Below are positions 1 to 8,903 of a DNA stretch of 64,000 bases, in pieces. The translations under genes and the position numbers were made by a program. The stretch is from Terriglobia bacterium (lineage in GTDB: Bacteria; Acidobacteriota; Terriglobia; Terriglobales; Acidobacteriaceae): NCBI GenBank assembly GCA_032252755.1, contig JAVUPY010000029.1, positions 1 to 64,000 on the forward strand. The letters run 5' to 3'. The notes below the pieces were generated by a model. The model was given only the letters and a program-made list of their open reading frames with translations, was not told the DNA's origin and ran no database searches. The stretch's first letter is position 1. Each line of letters starts with the position of its first letter.

Positions 1-1
1 G

Positions 2-1387
2 CAAGACACGATTAATGCCGGTGACGGCCTGGTGAACGAAGAAGCCGCGCGAGTGCTGGTAGAAGAAGGCCCCCCGCGGATCGAAGAACTGATTGAGTGG
101 GGAACGCAGTTCGATCGCAGCGGTACCAAGCTGTCGTTCACCCGCGAAGGCGCGCACAGCCGGAACCGCGTGCTGCATGCGCATGGCGATTCCACCGGAC
201 GCGAGATTGGACGCGCGCTGTACGCCAAGGCTGTCACCATTCCCAAAATCCAGTTCCTGGAATTTGAATTCACATTCAAACTGATCCGCGAGCATGGACG
301 GGTGTGCGGCGTGCGGGTGCTCGACGCCGAAAATCGCGCGCGCTCGATTCGCTCTCGGGGCGTGGTGCTTGCCACTGGCGGACTCGGCCAAGTTTATAGC
401 GATACCACGAATCCCTCCGTCGCGACCGGAGACGGGGTGGCGATGGCGTATCGCGCGGGCGCCGAAATCAGCGATATGGAGTTCGTGCAGTTTCATCCGA
501 CGGCGTTGTACCTGAAGGGCGCGCCGCATTTCCTGCTCTCGGAGGCGCTGCGCGGAGAGGGCGCGTATCTGCGGAATACAAACCTGGCGCGCTTCATGCC
601 GAAGTATCACGAGATGCACGAGCTTGCGCCGCGCGATGTGGTTGCGCGGGCGATCGCGCACGAGCTCGAGGTATCGCACGTCAAGGATCCGGTCGTCTAT
701 CTCGACCTCACGCACCTGAACAGCGAGCGGGTGAAGAAGCGCTTCCCGCGGATTTACTCGACCTGCATGCAGTACAACATCGATATCACGGAAGAGCTGA
801 TTCCGGTTCGTCCGGCGGCTCACTACGCGATGGGCGGAGTGAAGACGGACCTGAACGGTCGAACCAACCTTCCGGGACTCTACGCTGCGGGTGAGGTCGC
901 GTGTACTGGAGTGCACGGCGCGAACCGGTTGGCGAGCAATTCCCTGCTCGAGGGGCTCGTTTACGGCGCGCGCGCGGCGCAGGCGGTGGCAAGCGAGTGC
1001 GGTGCTGCGCTGAGCAATGGGCCGACGAAGAACGCGCAGACGATTGCTCCGGCGAGAGCGAACTCCAAACCCAGTCCTGAGGCCGAACAGGTGGTGGCGC
1101 AGATACAGCAGCTGATGTGGCAGAACGTCGGGATCGTTCGCGAGGGCAAGAAGCTGCGCGAAACGGTTCCGCTGCTAGAGGATATACGAGCGGCGCTGCC
1201 GAGCGGAAGCTGCAGACGATGCAGCGAAGTACGGAACATTGCAGATACAGCGCTGCTGATCGCGCGTTCTGCGCTGGCGCGAATGGAGAGCCGCGGAGCG
1301 CATTATCGGATGGATTATCCGTTCCACGACGACCAGAAGTTCCTCAAGCACTCCATCGTTACTGGCGACAAAATTCGGTTTGCCTGA
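2..1387 (+). CDS. nadB: L-aspartate oxidase NadB, 5'-truncated by window edge
   Basis: FAD-dependent oxidation of L-aspartate to iminoaspartate, the first step of de novo NAD synthesis; cytoplasmic. The frame is open from base 2, and the residues before the first GTG (base 32) still match the family (DTINAGDGLVNEEA), so the true start is upstream of the window. Visible hallmarks are the FAD/substrate segment ATGGLGQVYSDTTNP, the EFVQFHPTAL motif, SEALRGEGAYLRN, the RDVVARAI helix, and the C-terminal FAD-binding stretch AAGEVACTGVHGANRLASNS. The C-terminal helical domain is complete. Fumarate reductase and succinate dehydrogenase flavoproteins are related, but the overall pattern and short C-terminus favour NadB. 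Confidence 0.93.
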   Translation, partial: QDTINAGDGLVNEEAARVLVEEGPPRIEELIEWGTQFDRSGTKLSFTREGAHSRNRVLHAHGDSTGREIGRALYAKAVTIPKIQFLEFEFTFKLIREHGRVCGVRVLDAENRARSIRSRGVVLATGGLGQVYSDTTNPSVATGDGVAMAYRAGAEISDMEFVQFHPTALYLKGAPHFLLSEALRGEGAYLRNTNLARFMPKYHEMHELAPRDVVARAIAHELEVSHVKDPVVYLDLTHLNSERVKKRFPRIYSTCMQYNIDITEELIPVRPAAHYAMGGVKTDLNGRTNLPGLYAAGEVACTGVHGANRLASNSLLEGLVYGARAAQAVASECGAALSNGPTKNAQTIAPARANSKPSPEAEQVVAQIQQLMWQNVGIVREGKKLRETVPLLEDIRAALPSGSCRRCSEVRNIADTALLIARSALARMESRGAHYRMDYPFHDDQKFLKHSIVTGDKIRFA

Positions 1388-1436
1388 GTGTATTGCTGTT
1401 GTCGACCAAATTCTCTTTCGTCTATAGAATCGAAGC

Positions 1437-2399
1437 GTGCCTTCCAACCTGATCTTCTGGGTGCTGTTCGTGGTGTTCGTGCTGGCGATGCTGGCGCTCG
1501 ATCTGGGCGTCTTCAACCGCAAAGCGCACGTCGTGCACTTCAAGGAGGCGGTCGGTTGGACCGTCGTCTGGATATCGCTTGCGGGACTGTTTGCCGTGCT
1601 GCTGTCGCAATGGGGTCACCTGATGACAGGCGATCACTCGCGGCCGAACTCGCAACTCACGCTTGAATTCGTTACCGGATATCTCATCGAAGAATCGCTC
1701 AGCGTCGACAATCTCTTCGTTTTTCTGCTGATCTTCCGCTACTTCAAGGTGCCTTCGGAGCAGCAGCACCGGGTACTGTTCTGGGGGATCATCGGGGCGC
1801 TGATCATGCGAGCGATCTTCATCATCGCGGGCGTGGCTTTGATTCGCCGCTTCGAGTGGATCACGTATATCTTCGGAGCGTTCCTGATCTACGTCGGCAT
1901 CCGACTGTTCTTCCAGAAGGAAGATGAGCACCAGATGGAGAAGAATCCGATGGTGCGTTTCTTCCAGAAGCACATGCGGTTGACGAAGAATTATGAGGAC
2001 GGCAAATTCTGGGTGATGCGCGAGGGGTTGCGCTACTTCACGCCTCTGGCGCTGGTGCTGCTGGTGGTCGAAGCTTCGGACGTGATCTTCGCGACGGATT
2101 CAATCCCGGCGATCCTGGCGATCACGAGAGATCCGTTCGTGGTGTTTACGTCGAACGTGTTCGCGATCCTCGGTCTGCGCTCACTTTATTTTGCGCTGGC
2201 CGGCATGATGAAGACCTTTCACATGCTGCACTACGGGTTGTCCGTCATCCTCACCTTCATCGGGATCAAGATGCTGGGCGGACATTATTTCGAGATTCCG
2301 ACGGTTGCGGCGCTGGGCGTGATCGTCGCGGTGCTGGCAATCTCGGTGGCCGCATCGCTGATGTTTCCGCCGAAAACAGAACGGCGAGTAACGAGTTGA
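1437..2399 (+). CDS. TerC-family integral membrane protein
   Basis: About 320 residues with eight or nine hydrophobic segments and the TerC/Alx signatures: acidic residues inside membrane helices in EESLSVDNLFVF (about residue 85) and VVEASDVIFATDSIPA (about residue 215). The family (TerC, Alx, YkoY) is linked to metal ion, chiefly manganese, export and to tellurite resistance; substrate here is inferred only. The start is a GTG 49 bp after nadB stops. That gap is too short for a yybP-ykoY riboswitch, which often precedes such genes. Length is typical for the family. Confidence 0.9.
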   Translation: MPSNLIFWVLFVVFVLAMLALDLGVFNRKAHVVHFKEAVGWTVVWISLAGLFAVLLSQWGHLMTGDHSRPNSQLTLEFVTGYLIEESLSVDNLFVFLLIFRYFKVPSEQQHRVLFWGIIGALIMRAIFIIAGVALIRRFEWITYIFGAFLIYVGIRLFFQKEDEHQMEKNPMVRFFQKHMRLTKNYEDGKFWVMREGLRYFTPLALVLLVVEASDVIFATDSIPAILAITRDPFVVFTSNVFAILGLRSLYFALAGMMKTFHMLHYGLSVILTFIGIKMLGGHYFEIPTVAALGVIVAVLAISVAASLMFPPKTERRVTS

Positions 2400-2692
2400 A
2401 CTTGAGCAACCGCCCATGGATGTTCGCCCCACCCCCTATTTTGTGTCGTCCTCTTTTCAGTTAGTTACGGAAATTTTCCCAGTAGCGAGCTGATGGGAAA
2501 GAACTTAAATCTGAAAACAGGAACTCTCCTTTTGGGTTCAAGGATTTGCGAGGAAAGAATGTGTTTTTAAGTGCGAGGTACGAGGACTCGCAATTCGAAA
2601 CTCCCGGGAGCGAGTCGAAAGTCAAAATCTGAAACACAAAACCAAAAACAAATTAGAAACCCTAGCCTCTCGCCAAAGCGGGCGACAAGTCA

Positions 2693-2717
2693 CCCCAACA
2701 AGCGCTGCTTGTTGGGG
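2693..2717. repeat. Perfect 11-bp hairpin in gene-free stretch 2400-2941
   Basis: The arms CCCCAACAAGC and GCTTGTTGGGG flank a 3-nt loop. The hairpin sits in about 540 bp without a convincing gene between terC and the next small membrane protein. No T-tract follows, so it does not look like a standard intrinsic terminator. The rest of the gap is A-rich upstream of the hairpin, and the short reading frames there lack family resemblance. Confidence 0.5.
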
Positions 2718-2941
2718 GCCCAATGGGGTAGGGCACTACGGAAGCGAGCGAAGAACGGAGATCGGGAGAACCGAAGAACGAACTCGCTTGGACAAACAAA
2801 AACGACCGCCACTAAGGACGGCCGCTGTTTCGTCTCTCTATTTTCAGAATAGCAAATTGGGTATGGCTACTGTGACATCGCGGAGAAAACTATATTGGCA
2901 ATAATATACTTGACTCAGGAAGGCTGGCTTTGGTGGGGACG

Positions 2942-3286
2942 ATGCGAAAACTCGATGTTGTTGTTGCGTGGCTACTGATCGCCCTCGGTGCCGTCCACGT
3001 ATTGTTGACGGCCAAGTTCGATCCGAACCTTGGGTTAAACGCCATCTGGTTTGCGAGTGGCGGGCTACTGATCATCACGATCGGGGCGTTGAATTTACTC
3101 CGGGTCGCCTATACGAATGCTGCAAAGGGCGTCTACATCGTTTCGGCAATAGCGAATGTCGTGCTCCTTGCGCTAATGGTCTGGATGGCAATCCGGGTAC
3201 CGATCCGCGGCAATCCACAGATTGTGGTTGGTTTGATTCTTGCGGGACTGCTTACTGGATTCTCTGTGCTTCGCCGCGGTAGATAG
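2942..3286 (+). CDS. Small four-helix membrane protein, unknown function
   Basis: About 114 residues with four evenly spaced hydrophobic segments (AWLLIALGAVHVLL, FASGGLLIITIGALNLL, YIVSAIANVVLLALMVWMA, VVGLILAGLLTGFSVL) and short polar connections. I do not recognise a named family. An in-frame TTG lies 12 bp further upstream, but the ATG at 2942 gives the cleaner start (MRKLDVV). It stands alone between two gaps. Inner-membrane location is inferred from hydrophobicity only. Confidence 0.6.
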   Translation: MRKLDVVVAWLLIALGAVHVLLTAKFDPNLGLNAIWFASGGLLIITIGALNLLRVAYTNAAKGVYIVSAIANVVLLALMVWMAIRVPIRGNPQIVVGLILAGLLTGFSVLRRGR

Positions 3287-3325
3287 AGAGCGATAAATCC
3301 CCATACCATAACCTATCCAGATCAC

Positions 3326-3772
3326 TTAACAAAGTGAGTCTCCATCACCGGCAGAACGCGTCGGGGAATGGACGCGTCGGACGAACCAGATCGCTGCCCT
3401 TGCTGTCCAATACCACTGGAGAAAAGACAGGAGCATCGTTGCAAGTACCGTGTATCCATGCAGGGAAGTACCGATGAACTCATGCTCCCAGACTTCTGGA
3501 TGGCGATTGGCCACTGAGATTTCAATCAGTCTCGCAACCACGGTGCTTGGAAGATGAAGTAGTAAAACCGGGCTGAATAACTTCAATTCAAAATCAGGCA
3601 ATGCGGCATGATGAAACACAATTACCAAGGGGTATCTTTCTTCCCACACTGGTCGGTGCTCGACAAAAGGATGGCTTGCGCGGGCGAATGCCCCCCAGAC
3701 CAACAGCCAAAGAACAGCATTTGCAATCAGCACGACACGAAGCGCAACCCTCCTGTGTGAGTGTTCGGTCAT
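3326..3772 (-). CDS. Hypothetical membrane protein
   Basis: About 148 residues with an N-terminal hydrophobic helix (VVLIANAVLWLLVWGAFA), a polar middle, two weaker hydrophobic stretches (LKLFSPVLLLHLPSTVV and TVLATMLLSFLQWYW) and a basic C-terminus. No family recognised. The ATG at 3772 is chosen over upstream in-frame GTGs because it follows the usual polar lead into a transmembrane helix. Codon use fits the surrounding genome less well than its neighbours, so it may be a lineage-specific gene. Confidence 0.45.
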   Translation of the reverse strand: MTEHSHRRVALRVVLIANAVLWLLVWGAFARASHPFVEHRPVWEERYPLVIVFHHAALPDFELKLFSPVLLLHLPSTVVARLIEISVANRHPEVWEHEFIGTSLHGYTVLATMLLSFLQWYWTARAAIWFVRRVHSPTRSAGDGDSLC

Positions 3773-3888
3773 ACTAACTTTGGACACCACGGAATCGGAG
3801 AATATACCAACATTCTTTGGGAAGTCCTGTGCCTGTTCGCAACAAGTAATCCGGGACCTGTCCCATCCGGTGTGGTGTCATAGCAGTT

Positions 3889-4533
3889 ATGGAATGGACG
3901 AGTGGGTTCGTCGCATACTGCTGCTTCGTTTTGTCGGTCCTCGGAATATCAGCGACCTGCAAGGCCCAGTCCACCTCGTACACAAACACGGAAGCTTACG
4001 GCGTTTACTCAGCTGTGATCCCTCGGGCGACTCGCCATGTTCTCCCTCATCTACCGAAACGATTCGCAATGGCAGACGAAACGTTCCCGTCGACGTCTCA
4101 TGCGGGGTGTTTCCCGGACAAATACCAGGGGGAGTTCGGTGAGGCGTTCAGCAACTTTGAAGAGGTGAACAAGCAGCCATTGCGACTGTTACCCGAATTT
4201 CATCTACCACGCAGGTACGACTTCGTAACGAAGAAACAGTTAGATGCGATGATCAAAGTTATCCAACCACCTCCGGTACTCGATGATTCCTGGTCATCCG
4301 ACACCGACCGCCGCCTCTTTCTTTGGGAGGCGTTCTCTAAGGAATTTCCCAAATCCGACGGCTATTTCGTACTCTCAGCAGTAGGCTTCAATTCCCGAAA
4401 GGACAAAGCTGTCGTAAACGTGGCACTTTATTGTGGATACTTGTGCGCGTTGACGACCGATTACCTGCTGGAAAAACGGCAAGGACGATGGACGATTCTA
4501 CCGGTCGAGTCTGCGTGTACGGGAGTGTCGTGA
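3889..4533 (+). CDS. Secreted hypothetical protein
   Basis: 214 residues beginning with a hydrophobic export signal (FVAYCCFVLSVLGISATCKAQS; cleavage plausible after CKA). The mature part has no transmembrane helix. The last 60 residues (YFVLSAVGFNSRKDKA, then LYCGYLCALTTDYLLEKRQG, then WTILP) resemble a beta-rich domain common in exported acidobacterial hypotheticals, with a paired-cysteine CGYLC segment. Function unknown. It is transcribed divergently from the membrane protein at 3326-3772. Confidence 0.6.
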   Translation: MEWTSGFVAYCCFVLSVLGISATCKAQSTSYTNTEAYGVYSAVIPRATRHVLPHLPKRFAMADETFPSTSHAGCFPDKYQGEFGEAFSNFEEVNKQPLRLLPEFHLPRRYDFVTKKQLDAMIKVIQPPPVLDDSWSSDTDRRLFLWEAFSKEFPKSDGYFVLSAVGFNSRKDKAVVNVALYCGYLCALTTDYLLEKRQGRWTILPVESACTGVS

Positions 4534-4582
4534 GAATAGAGCTTGGGAAATCGCCATCAAACAAGCTGAGACTGAGCTAAGA

Positions 4583-4753
4583 ATGAACATTGTTAGGCGA
4601 ATCGCAGCCCTCAAGCGAGAAATCCATTACAGAGAAGAGGAATTGCAGCGCGTTGCACGGCTTCGCGAGAGGAAGGAGCCAACTGTTATCGCTTTCCCCG
4701 GTAAGGTGGACGAGTATTTAAGAGCCATCCGTGCGGAGATCAAGCACGGTTGA
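4583..4753 (+). CDS. Possible 56-residue charged helical protein
   Basis: An ATG frame of 56 codons encoding a strongly charged, helix-prone peptide (MNIVRRIAALKREIHYREEE at the start). The heptad-like spacing of leucine and isoleucine suggests a coiled coil. It begins 49 bp after the preceding secreted protein stops. There is no strong ribosome binding site, and it may be a relic or a chance frame. Kept because the composition looks protein-like. Confidence 0.3.
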   Translation: MNIVRRIAALKREIHYREEELQRVARLRERKEPTVIAFPGKVDEYLRAIRAEIKHG

Positions 4754-4872
4754 ATGAAATCGCGAACTTGAACGAAGCCGATAGCTGATGGTAAGTCGTC
4801 ATACCGCAATCTATCCAGAGTTACCGGAAGAGGACGGCACGGCGCAGCACCGGTTCGCTGCTGGCGTACCGC

Positions 4873-5226
4873 TCATTCCTCGGTGGGGGCCGGCATGAAG
4901 AATATCTCTCGCACCTCGACCTGCCCCCGAGTGGCGGCGACGCCTTTGCGTGCCCATGCAACAGCCTCGTCCATGTCAGCGCATTCCAAAATCCAAAAAC
5001 CGCCGATGTGTTCCTTGGTCTCGAGGTATGGCCCGTCGGTGATGTGGACCCCGCCATCGGCCTGCGCCCGCAACGATTTCGCGGCCCCAAGGCCGCAAGC
5101 GAATTTCCTGACGCCGGCAGCAATCATCTCTTTGTTGAGTTCGTGGATCTCGCGGCCCATCGCTTCGTCCGCCTGGGACGGGTCGAAGTCGTCGGGGAGG
5201 TAACCAGCAACCAAGTATTGCGGCAT
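4873..5226 (-). CDS. YCII-related (DGPF-domain) protein
   Basis: 117-residue YCII-superfamily protein: MPQYLVAGYLPDDFDPSQAD, then the central GGVHITDGPYLETKEHIGGF with the family's DGP(F/Y) signature, then the EVREIFF ending. YCII proteins adopt a ferredoxin-like fold with a conserved His/Asp pair. Many in this subfamily sit beside ECF sigma factors, but none is next to this one. A GGAG box lies 6 nt before the ATG. Biochemical role unknown. Confidence 0.85.
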   Translation of the reverse strand: MPQYLVAGYLPDDFDPSQADEAMGREIHELNKEMIAAGVRKFACGLGAAKSLRAQADGGVHITDGPYLETKEHIGGFWILECADMDEAVAWARKGVAATRGQVEVREIFFMPAPTEE

Positions 5227-5423
5227 TATGTTCTCCTGTCGTCTTAAGCCAGGCTAATCGCCCCGCCTTCACTATAACGTCGAACGGCTAGACCAGAATT
5301 CGACCAACTTTCCAGAAAAATCTTAGTAATGAAGTGGAGTGTCCGTAACACCTGATGACGGCAGCTCGGGTGAATAATGCGCACGGTGCGAACTAGTATC
5401 TGTGTGGAAAATGTTTGTGGTCA

Positions 5424-5459
5424 CCCGGCCCTTTCCCAAAAAACCGGGAAAGGACCGGG
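5424..5459. repeat. 14-bp inverted repeat (one mismatch)
   Basis: The arms CCCGGCCCTTTCCC and GGGAAAGGACCGGG are separated by 8 nt. It sits just past the 3' end of the minus-strand DUF4256 gene and could end that transcript or be a dispersed palindrome. There is no clear T-tract on either strand. Confidence 0.45.
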
Positions 5460-5498
5460 CACCCACCGTGTGTGAAGGTCCGGCCACCCGGCCGCCTT

Positions 5499-6065
5499 TT
5501 AAACCCGTAGTGCGCCGCGGAAGCCGCGGCCAGCGTAGTAGGATTCGGCGCCGTTATGGTAGGTGAAGACGGTGTCGTAGCGGCGATCGCAGAAGAGGGC
5601 GCCGCCGAGTTTCCGGACATTGGAAGGGGTCTTGATCCAGCTTGAGGTTTTGGTGTCGAATTCTCCGAGCTTCTCCAACTCGCGATATTGTTCTTCGGTC
5701 AGAAGTTCGACGCCCATTGCGGTGGCCACATCGACGGCGTTATTTGCCGGTTTGTGCTCCTTCCTTGCGTCGAGGGCTTCGCGGTCGTAGCAAAGGCTTC
5801 GACGGTCTTTGGGAGTCTCCGGGGAGCAGTCGTAGAAAATGTATTTGCCGGTCTTCTTGTCGTGACCAACGACATCGGGTTCGCCGCCGGTACGTTCCAT
5901 CTCGTGGAGTGACCACAGCTTTTCAGGGTTCGATTCGAGCCTCGACTGTACCTTGGCCCATTCAAGGCCCCTGTGGCGATTCATGTTCTTCTCGAAACGG
6001 GCTTTCAAAGTGGGGAGGAGTTCGTCGCGCTGTTTGGGGGACAAGTTTCTCTTACTAGCCTTCAT
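5499..6065 (-). CDS. DUF4256 family protein
   Basis: 188 residues matching DUF4256 along the whole length. Landmarks are LSPKQRDELLPTLKARFEKN at the N-terminus, LHEMERTGGEPDVVG, the YDCSPETPKDRRSLCYDREA block, then CDRRYDTVFTYHNGAESYY near the end. The family is widespread, cytoplasmic and uncharacterised. A purine-rich AGAGG lies upstream of the ATG. It is followed on the same strand by the hairpin at 5424-5459. Confidence 0.88.
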   Translation of the reverse strand: MKASKRNLSPKQRDELLPTLKARFEKNMNRHRGLEWAKVQSRLESNPEKLWSLHEMERTGGEPDVVGHDKKTGKYIFYDCSPETPKDRRSLCYDREALDARKEHKPANNAVDVATAMGVELLTEEQYRELEKLGEFDTKTSSWIKTPSNVRKLGGALFCDRRYDTVFTYHNGAESYYAGRGFRGALRV

Positions 6066-6105
6066 GTGCTTTATACCTCTGCTGAACGGGTAGCCTGACG
6101 GCGGA

Positions 6106-8790
6106 TTACTTTTTCAATCCGGTGGTGAAGTTGGTGACGACGGTGATCGGTTGGTTGATCTGCTGGGAGATGCGCGCCAGCAGGAAGCGCTTGCCGTCGG
6201 GGGCGACGCTAAAAAAAGGCGTTGTCAGGAATGTCCATTGGTGGCTGAGAACCTGGGGCACGCCGAATTGAAGGGCGCCGCCGGACTCTTTGACTGAAAC
6301 GGCGACGAGGTTCTGGTTGCCGTCGAAGTAGAAGATCTCTTTACCGTCAGCGCTCCAATGCGGTACCTGTCCGGTATCGGGTGAAACCTGCCATTTGCCC
6401 TGTCCGCCACCATAGGCCTGCACATAGACTTCGTTCTGGCCGGATTCGGTGGAACTGTAAGCGAGCCAGCGCCCGTCAGGGGAAAGGGTGGCGTAACTTC
6501 CATGCGGGAGTACCTGGTGTGGCTTGTGGTCTCCATCGACAGAGATGGCCCATACCCCATCATCTCTTTGAGTAAACAAATTCGGTGAATAGAAGAGGGT
6601 CTTGCCGTCGGGTGACCAGGAGTCGGGAGCGAAGTTCATGGTGGCCGAGTCGGCAACCAGTAATTCTTCAGCGCCACTGCCGTCGGAGGGTCTGCGATAG
6701 ATTCCACCCCCGGATACACGAAAAGAGCTGTACGCAATCCACTTTTCGTCGGGTGACCAGACAGGAATAGTGTTTCCTGTTGGGCCGAAGGTGAGCCGGG
6801 TTCGGACGCCGCGGGCGAGGTCGAGGACCCAGATGTCGTTGATGCCGGTATCAATCTGCAGCGCGACGCGATCACCGCGCGGCGAGAGGGCGGCGAATTG
6901 CAGTTTCTGGAGATTGTCAGCCGCCACTCCCACCTCTTTTCCGCTGCGCTCCATCCAGACGAGTTGAACCCCACCGGAGGTACCGCTGCCGAAGGCGAGA
7001 AGGCCGCTGTCGGTTGCGGTAACGCTGCTGCGCCAAGTGGAGGTGTCGATAAGCACCCCGGAAGAAAGAGTCTGCATTTCACCGTTCAGGACCGCATTAT
7101 CGGGATCGAAGGGTTGGGCAATCAGCTGATCGTTGCGGCTGAGGAGAAGAAAGCCGGCAGCGTAGATTCCGTTGCTCTGGGTGTGGATGAGCAGACGGTT
7201 CTCGCGACCGTCGAGCGAGGCATAGAAGATGCCATCGTTCGACTGCCTGGTCGGGTCATGGTTCAAGGCGAAATAGAGGAAATGCTTGCCGTCAGGAAGA
7301 AGAAAAGGCCAGCGGTAGGAAGAGTACTTTGAAAGATCGAGAGGGATGAACTGGGTGGCAGAACCACCGTTGGCATTGACCTTGAACAGCGGTGAGATTG
7401 GCGATGGCGAAAAAACGATGACGCCGCTGGGACTCCAGGCACCACCGCGCCCGAGTTGCGCGTCGCAGAGAGTTTGGGCGGTGGTTCCATTCAGGTCGAT
7501 GGTCCGGAGTTTGCCATTGGCGAAGAACCCGAGCGCATGGCTATCGGGCGACCAGAAAGGAAAGATCGCGTCGCTGGTGTCGGGCAGGATACGCGCATCT
7601 TCTGCGTTCATGCGACGCACCCACAAATTCGTCTTGCCGTTCGTGTCGATGGCAGTAAAGGCGATGTAAGCGCCGTCGGGCGAGAGCACGGGCGGGCCGG
7701 CAAGATCCGATGACAGGCGAAAACGGGTGTCAGGCGGTGGATTGATTTCGGCACGGATGCTGGCGGCGTTGACCGTGCTGCGATGAAGGAAGAATCCTGC
7801 AAGGGCCGCCAGAATGGTTGCGACCGCAATCGCAGCGAACCATGGGAGGCGGCTTCGGCTGGGTGCGGTGACCGATTCCGCGTCGGCGGGTGCGCAACGG
7901 AGCGATGCGATCCAGCGCAGCTCCATGGCGACGTCATGGATCGATTGCGTGCGCTCGGCGGGATCTTTGGCGAGACAGCCACGAACCACGAGATCGAGCA
8001 TGGGCGGAGCGACCGCCTGGGTGTTAGCGATAGGCTCTGGTTCTTTTTCGAGGATGGAGGTGAAGATGCTGAGCTGCGATTTGCCTTCGAAGGCTCGGCG
8101 ACCGGTAACCATCTCGTAGAGAACGCAGCCAAAGCTGAACAGGTCGCTGCGCACATCGGCTTCGGCTCCCTGCAAGACTTCAGGAGCGATGTACTGGAAA
8201 GTGCCGACGACTGAGCCTTTCTGCGTGATGGGCGACGCGGCAGAGGCAAGCGAGGCCAGGTTCATGGTTGGCGTGGTCGGCGTGAGGTGTCCGACCGCTT
8301 GCGATGCGATCGATACCTTCGGTTTCGCGAGACCGAAGTCCATCAGCTTGGCGCCGGCCTTGGTCAGCATGATGTTACCGGGCTTGAGGTCGCGGTGGAT
8401 GATTCCCTGCTGGTGAGCTTTTTCGAGCGCCTCGGCAATCTCGACGCCAATCTTGAGAACCTGGTCGAGGGGAAGCGCGCCTTTCTCGAGACGCTGGGCC
8501 AGGGTGTGGCCTTCGAGGTACTCCATGACCAGGAAGTCGGTTCCGTCCTGCGAGCCGATGTCGTGAAGCGTGCAGATGTTCGGGTGCTGAAGCGCGGAGA
8601 TGGCCTTGGCTTCACGCTGCATGCGTTGGCGCGATTCGGTATCAGAGGAGAGATGCGCGGGCAGGACCTTGATGGCTACGGTGCGATCGAGACGGGTGTC
8701 CTTCGCTCGATACACTTCACCCATGCCGCCGGCACCGAGCGGAGACTGGATTTCGTAAGGACCAAGTTTTGAGCCAGAAGTGATGGCCAT
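6106..8790 (-). CDS. Serine/threonine protein kinase with PD40/TolB-like propeller
   Basis: 894-residue transmembrane Hanks-type kinase. The catalytic domain occupies about residues 10-280: glycine loop GAGGMGEVYRA, lysine in VAIKVLP, catalytic HRDLKPGN (about 136) and DFGLAKP. A proline/basic linker leads to one membrane helix (FAAIAVATILAALAGFFLH, about 312-330). An external beta-propeller follows, with repeated 'SPDG' blades (LSPDGAYIAF, WSPDSHAL, WSPDEKWIAY, WSPDGKTLFY). This architecture is abundant in acidobacteria and is thought to couple sensing at the propeller to cytoplasmic phosphorylation; ligand and targets are unknown. All catalytic residues are present. Confidence 0.95.
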   Translation of the reverse strand: MAITSGSKLGPYEIQSPLGAGGMGEVYRAKDTRLDRTVAIKVLPAHLSSDTESRQRMQREAKAISALQHPNICTLHDIGSQDGTDFLVMEYLEGHTLAQRLEKGALPLDQVLKIGVEIAEALEKAHQQGIIHRDLKPGNIMLTKAGAKLMDFGLAKPKVSIASQAVGHLTPTTPTMNLASLASAASPITQKGSVVGTFQYIAPEVLQGAEADVRSDLFSFGCVLYEMVTGRRAFEGKSQLSIFTSILEKEPEPIANTQAVAPPMLDLVVRGCLAKDPAERTQSIHDVAMELRWIASLRCAPADAESVTAPSRSRLPWFAAIAVATILAALAGFFLHRSTVNAASIRAEINPPPDTRFRLSSDLAGPPVLSPDGAYIAFTAIDTNGKTNLWVRRMNAEDARILPDTSDAIFPFWSPDSHALGFFANGKLRTIDLNGTTAQTLCDAQLGRGGAWSPSGVIVFSPSPISPLFKVNANGGSATQFIPLDLSKYSSYRWPFLLPDGKHFLYFALNHDPTRQSNDGIFYASLDGRENRLLIHTQSNGIYAAGFLLLSRNDQLIAQPFDPDNAVLNGEMQTLSSGVLIDTSTWRSSVTATDSGLLAFGSGTSGGVQLVWMERSGKEVGVAADNLQKLQFAALSPRGDRVALQIDTGINDIWVLDLARGVRTRLTFGPTGNTIPVWSPDEKWIAYSSFRVSGGGIYRRPSDGSGAEELLVADSATMNFAPDSWSPDGKTLFYSPNLFTQRDDGVWAISVDGDHKPHQVLPHGSYATLSPDGRWLAYSSTESGQNEVYVQAYGGGQGKWQVSPDTGQVPHWSADGKEIFYFDGNQNLVAVSVKESGGALQFGVPQVLSHQWTFLTTPFFSVAPDGKRFLLARISQQINQPITVVTNFTTGLKK

Positions 8791-8903
8791 CCGTGCGCGA
8801 CATTATAGCGTGTCGGCAGGGTTGGGGAAGATGGACTTATGTGTCTCGCGGGGAACTACCCCGCCCTAACGAAGCCAGGACGGGGAACCCGGAAGAAAAC
8901 ACT

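Noticed and set aside
1388-1436. yybP-ykoY riboswitch before terC
   Set aside because: Only 49 bp between genes and no matching structure.
2571-2852. 93-codon frame in the gap after terC
   Set aside because: Basic, low-complexity translation that spans the hairpin at 2693-2717; no SD or family match.
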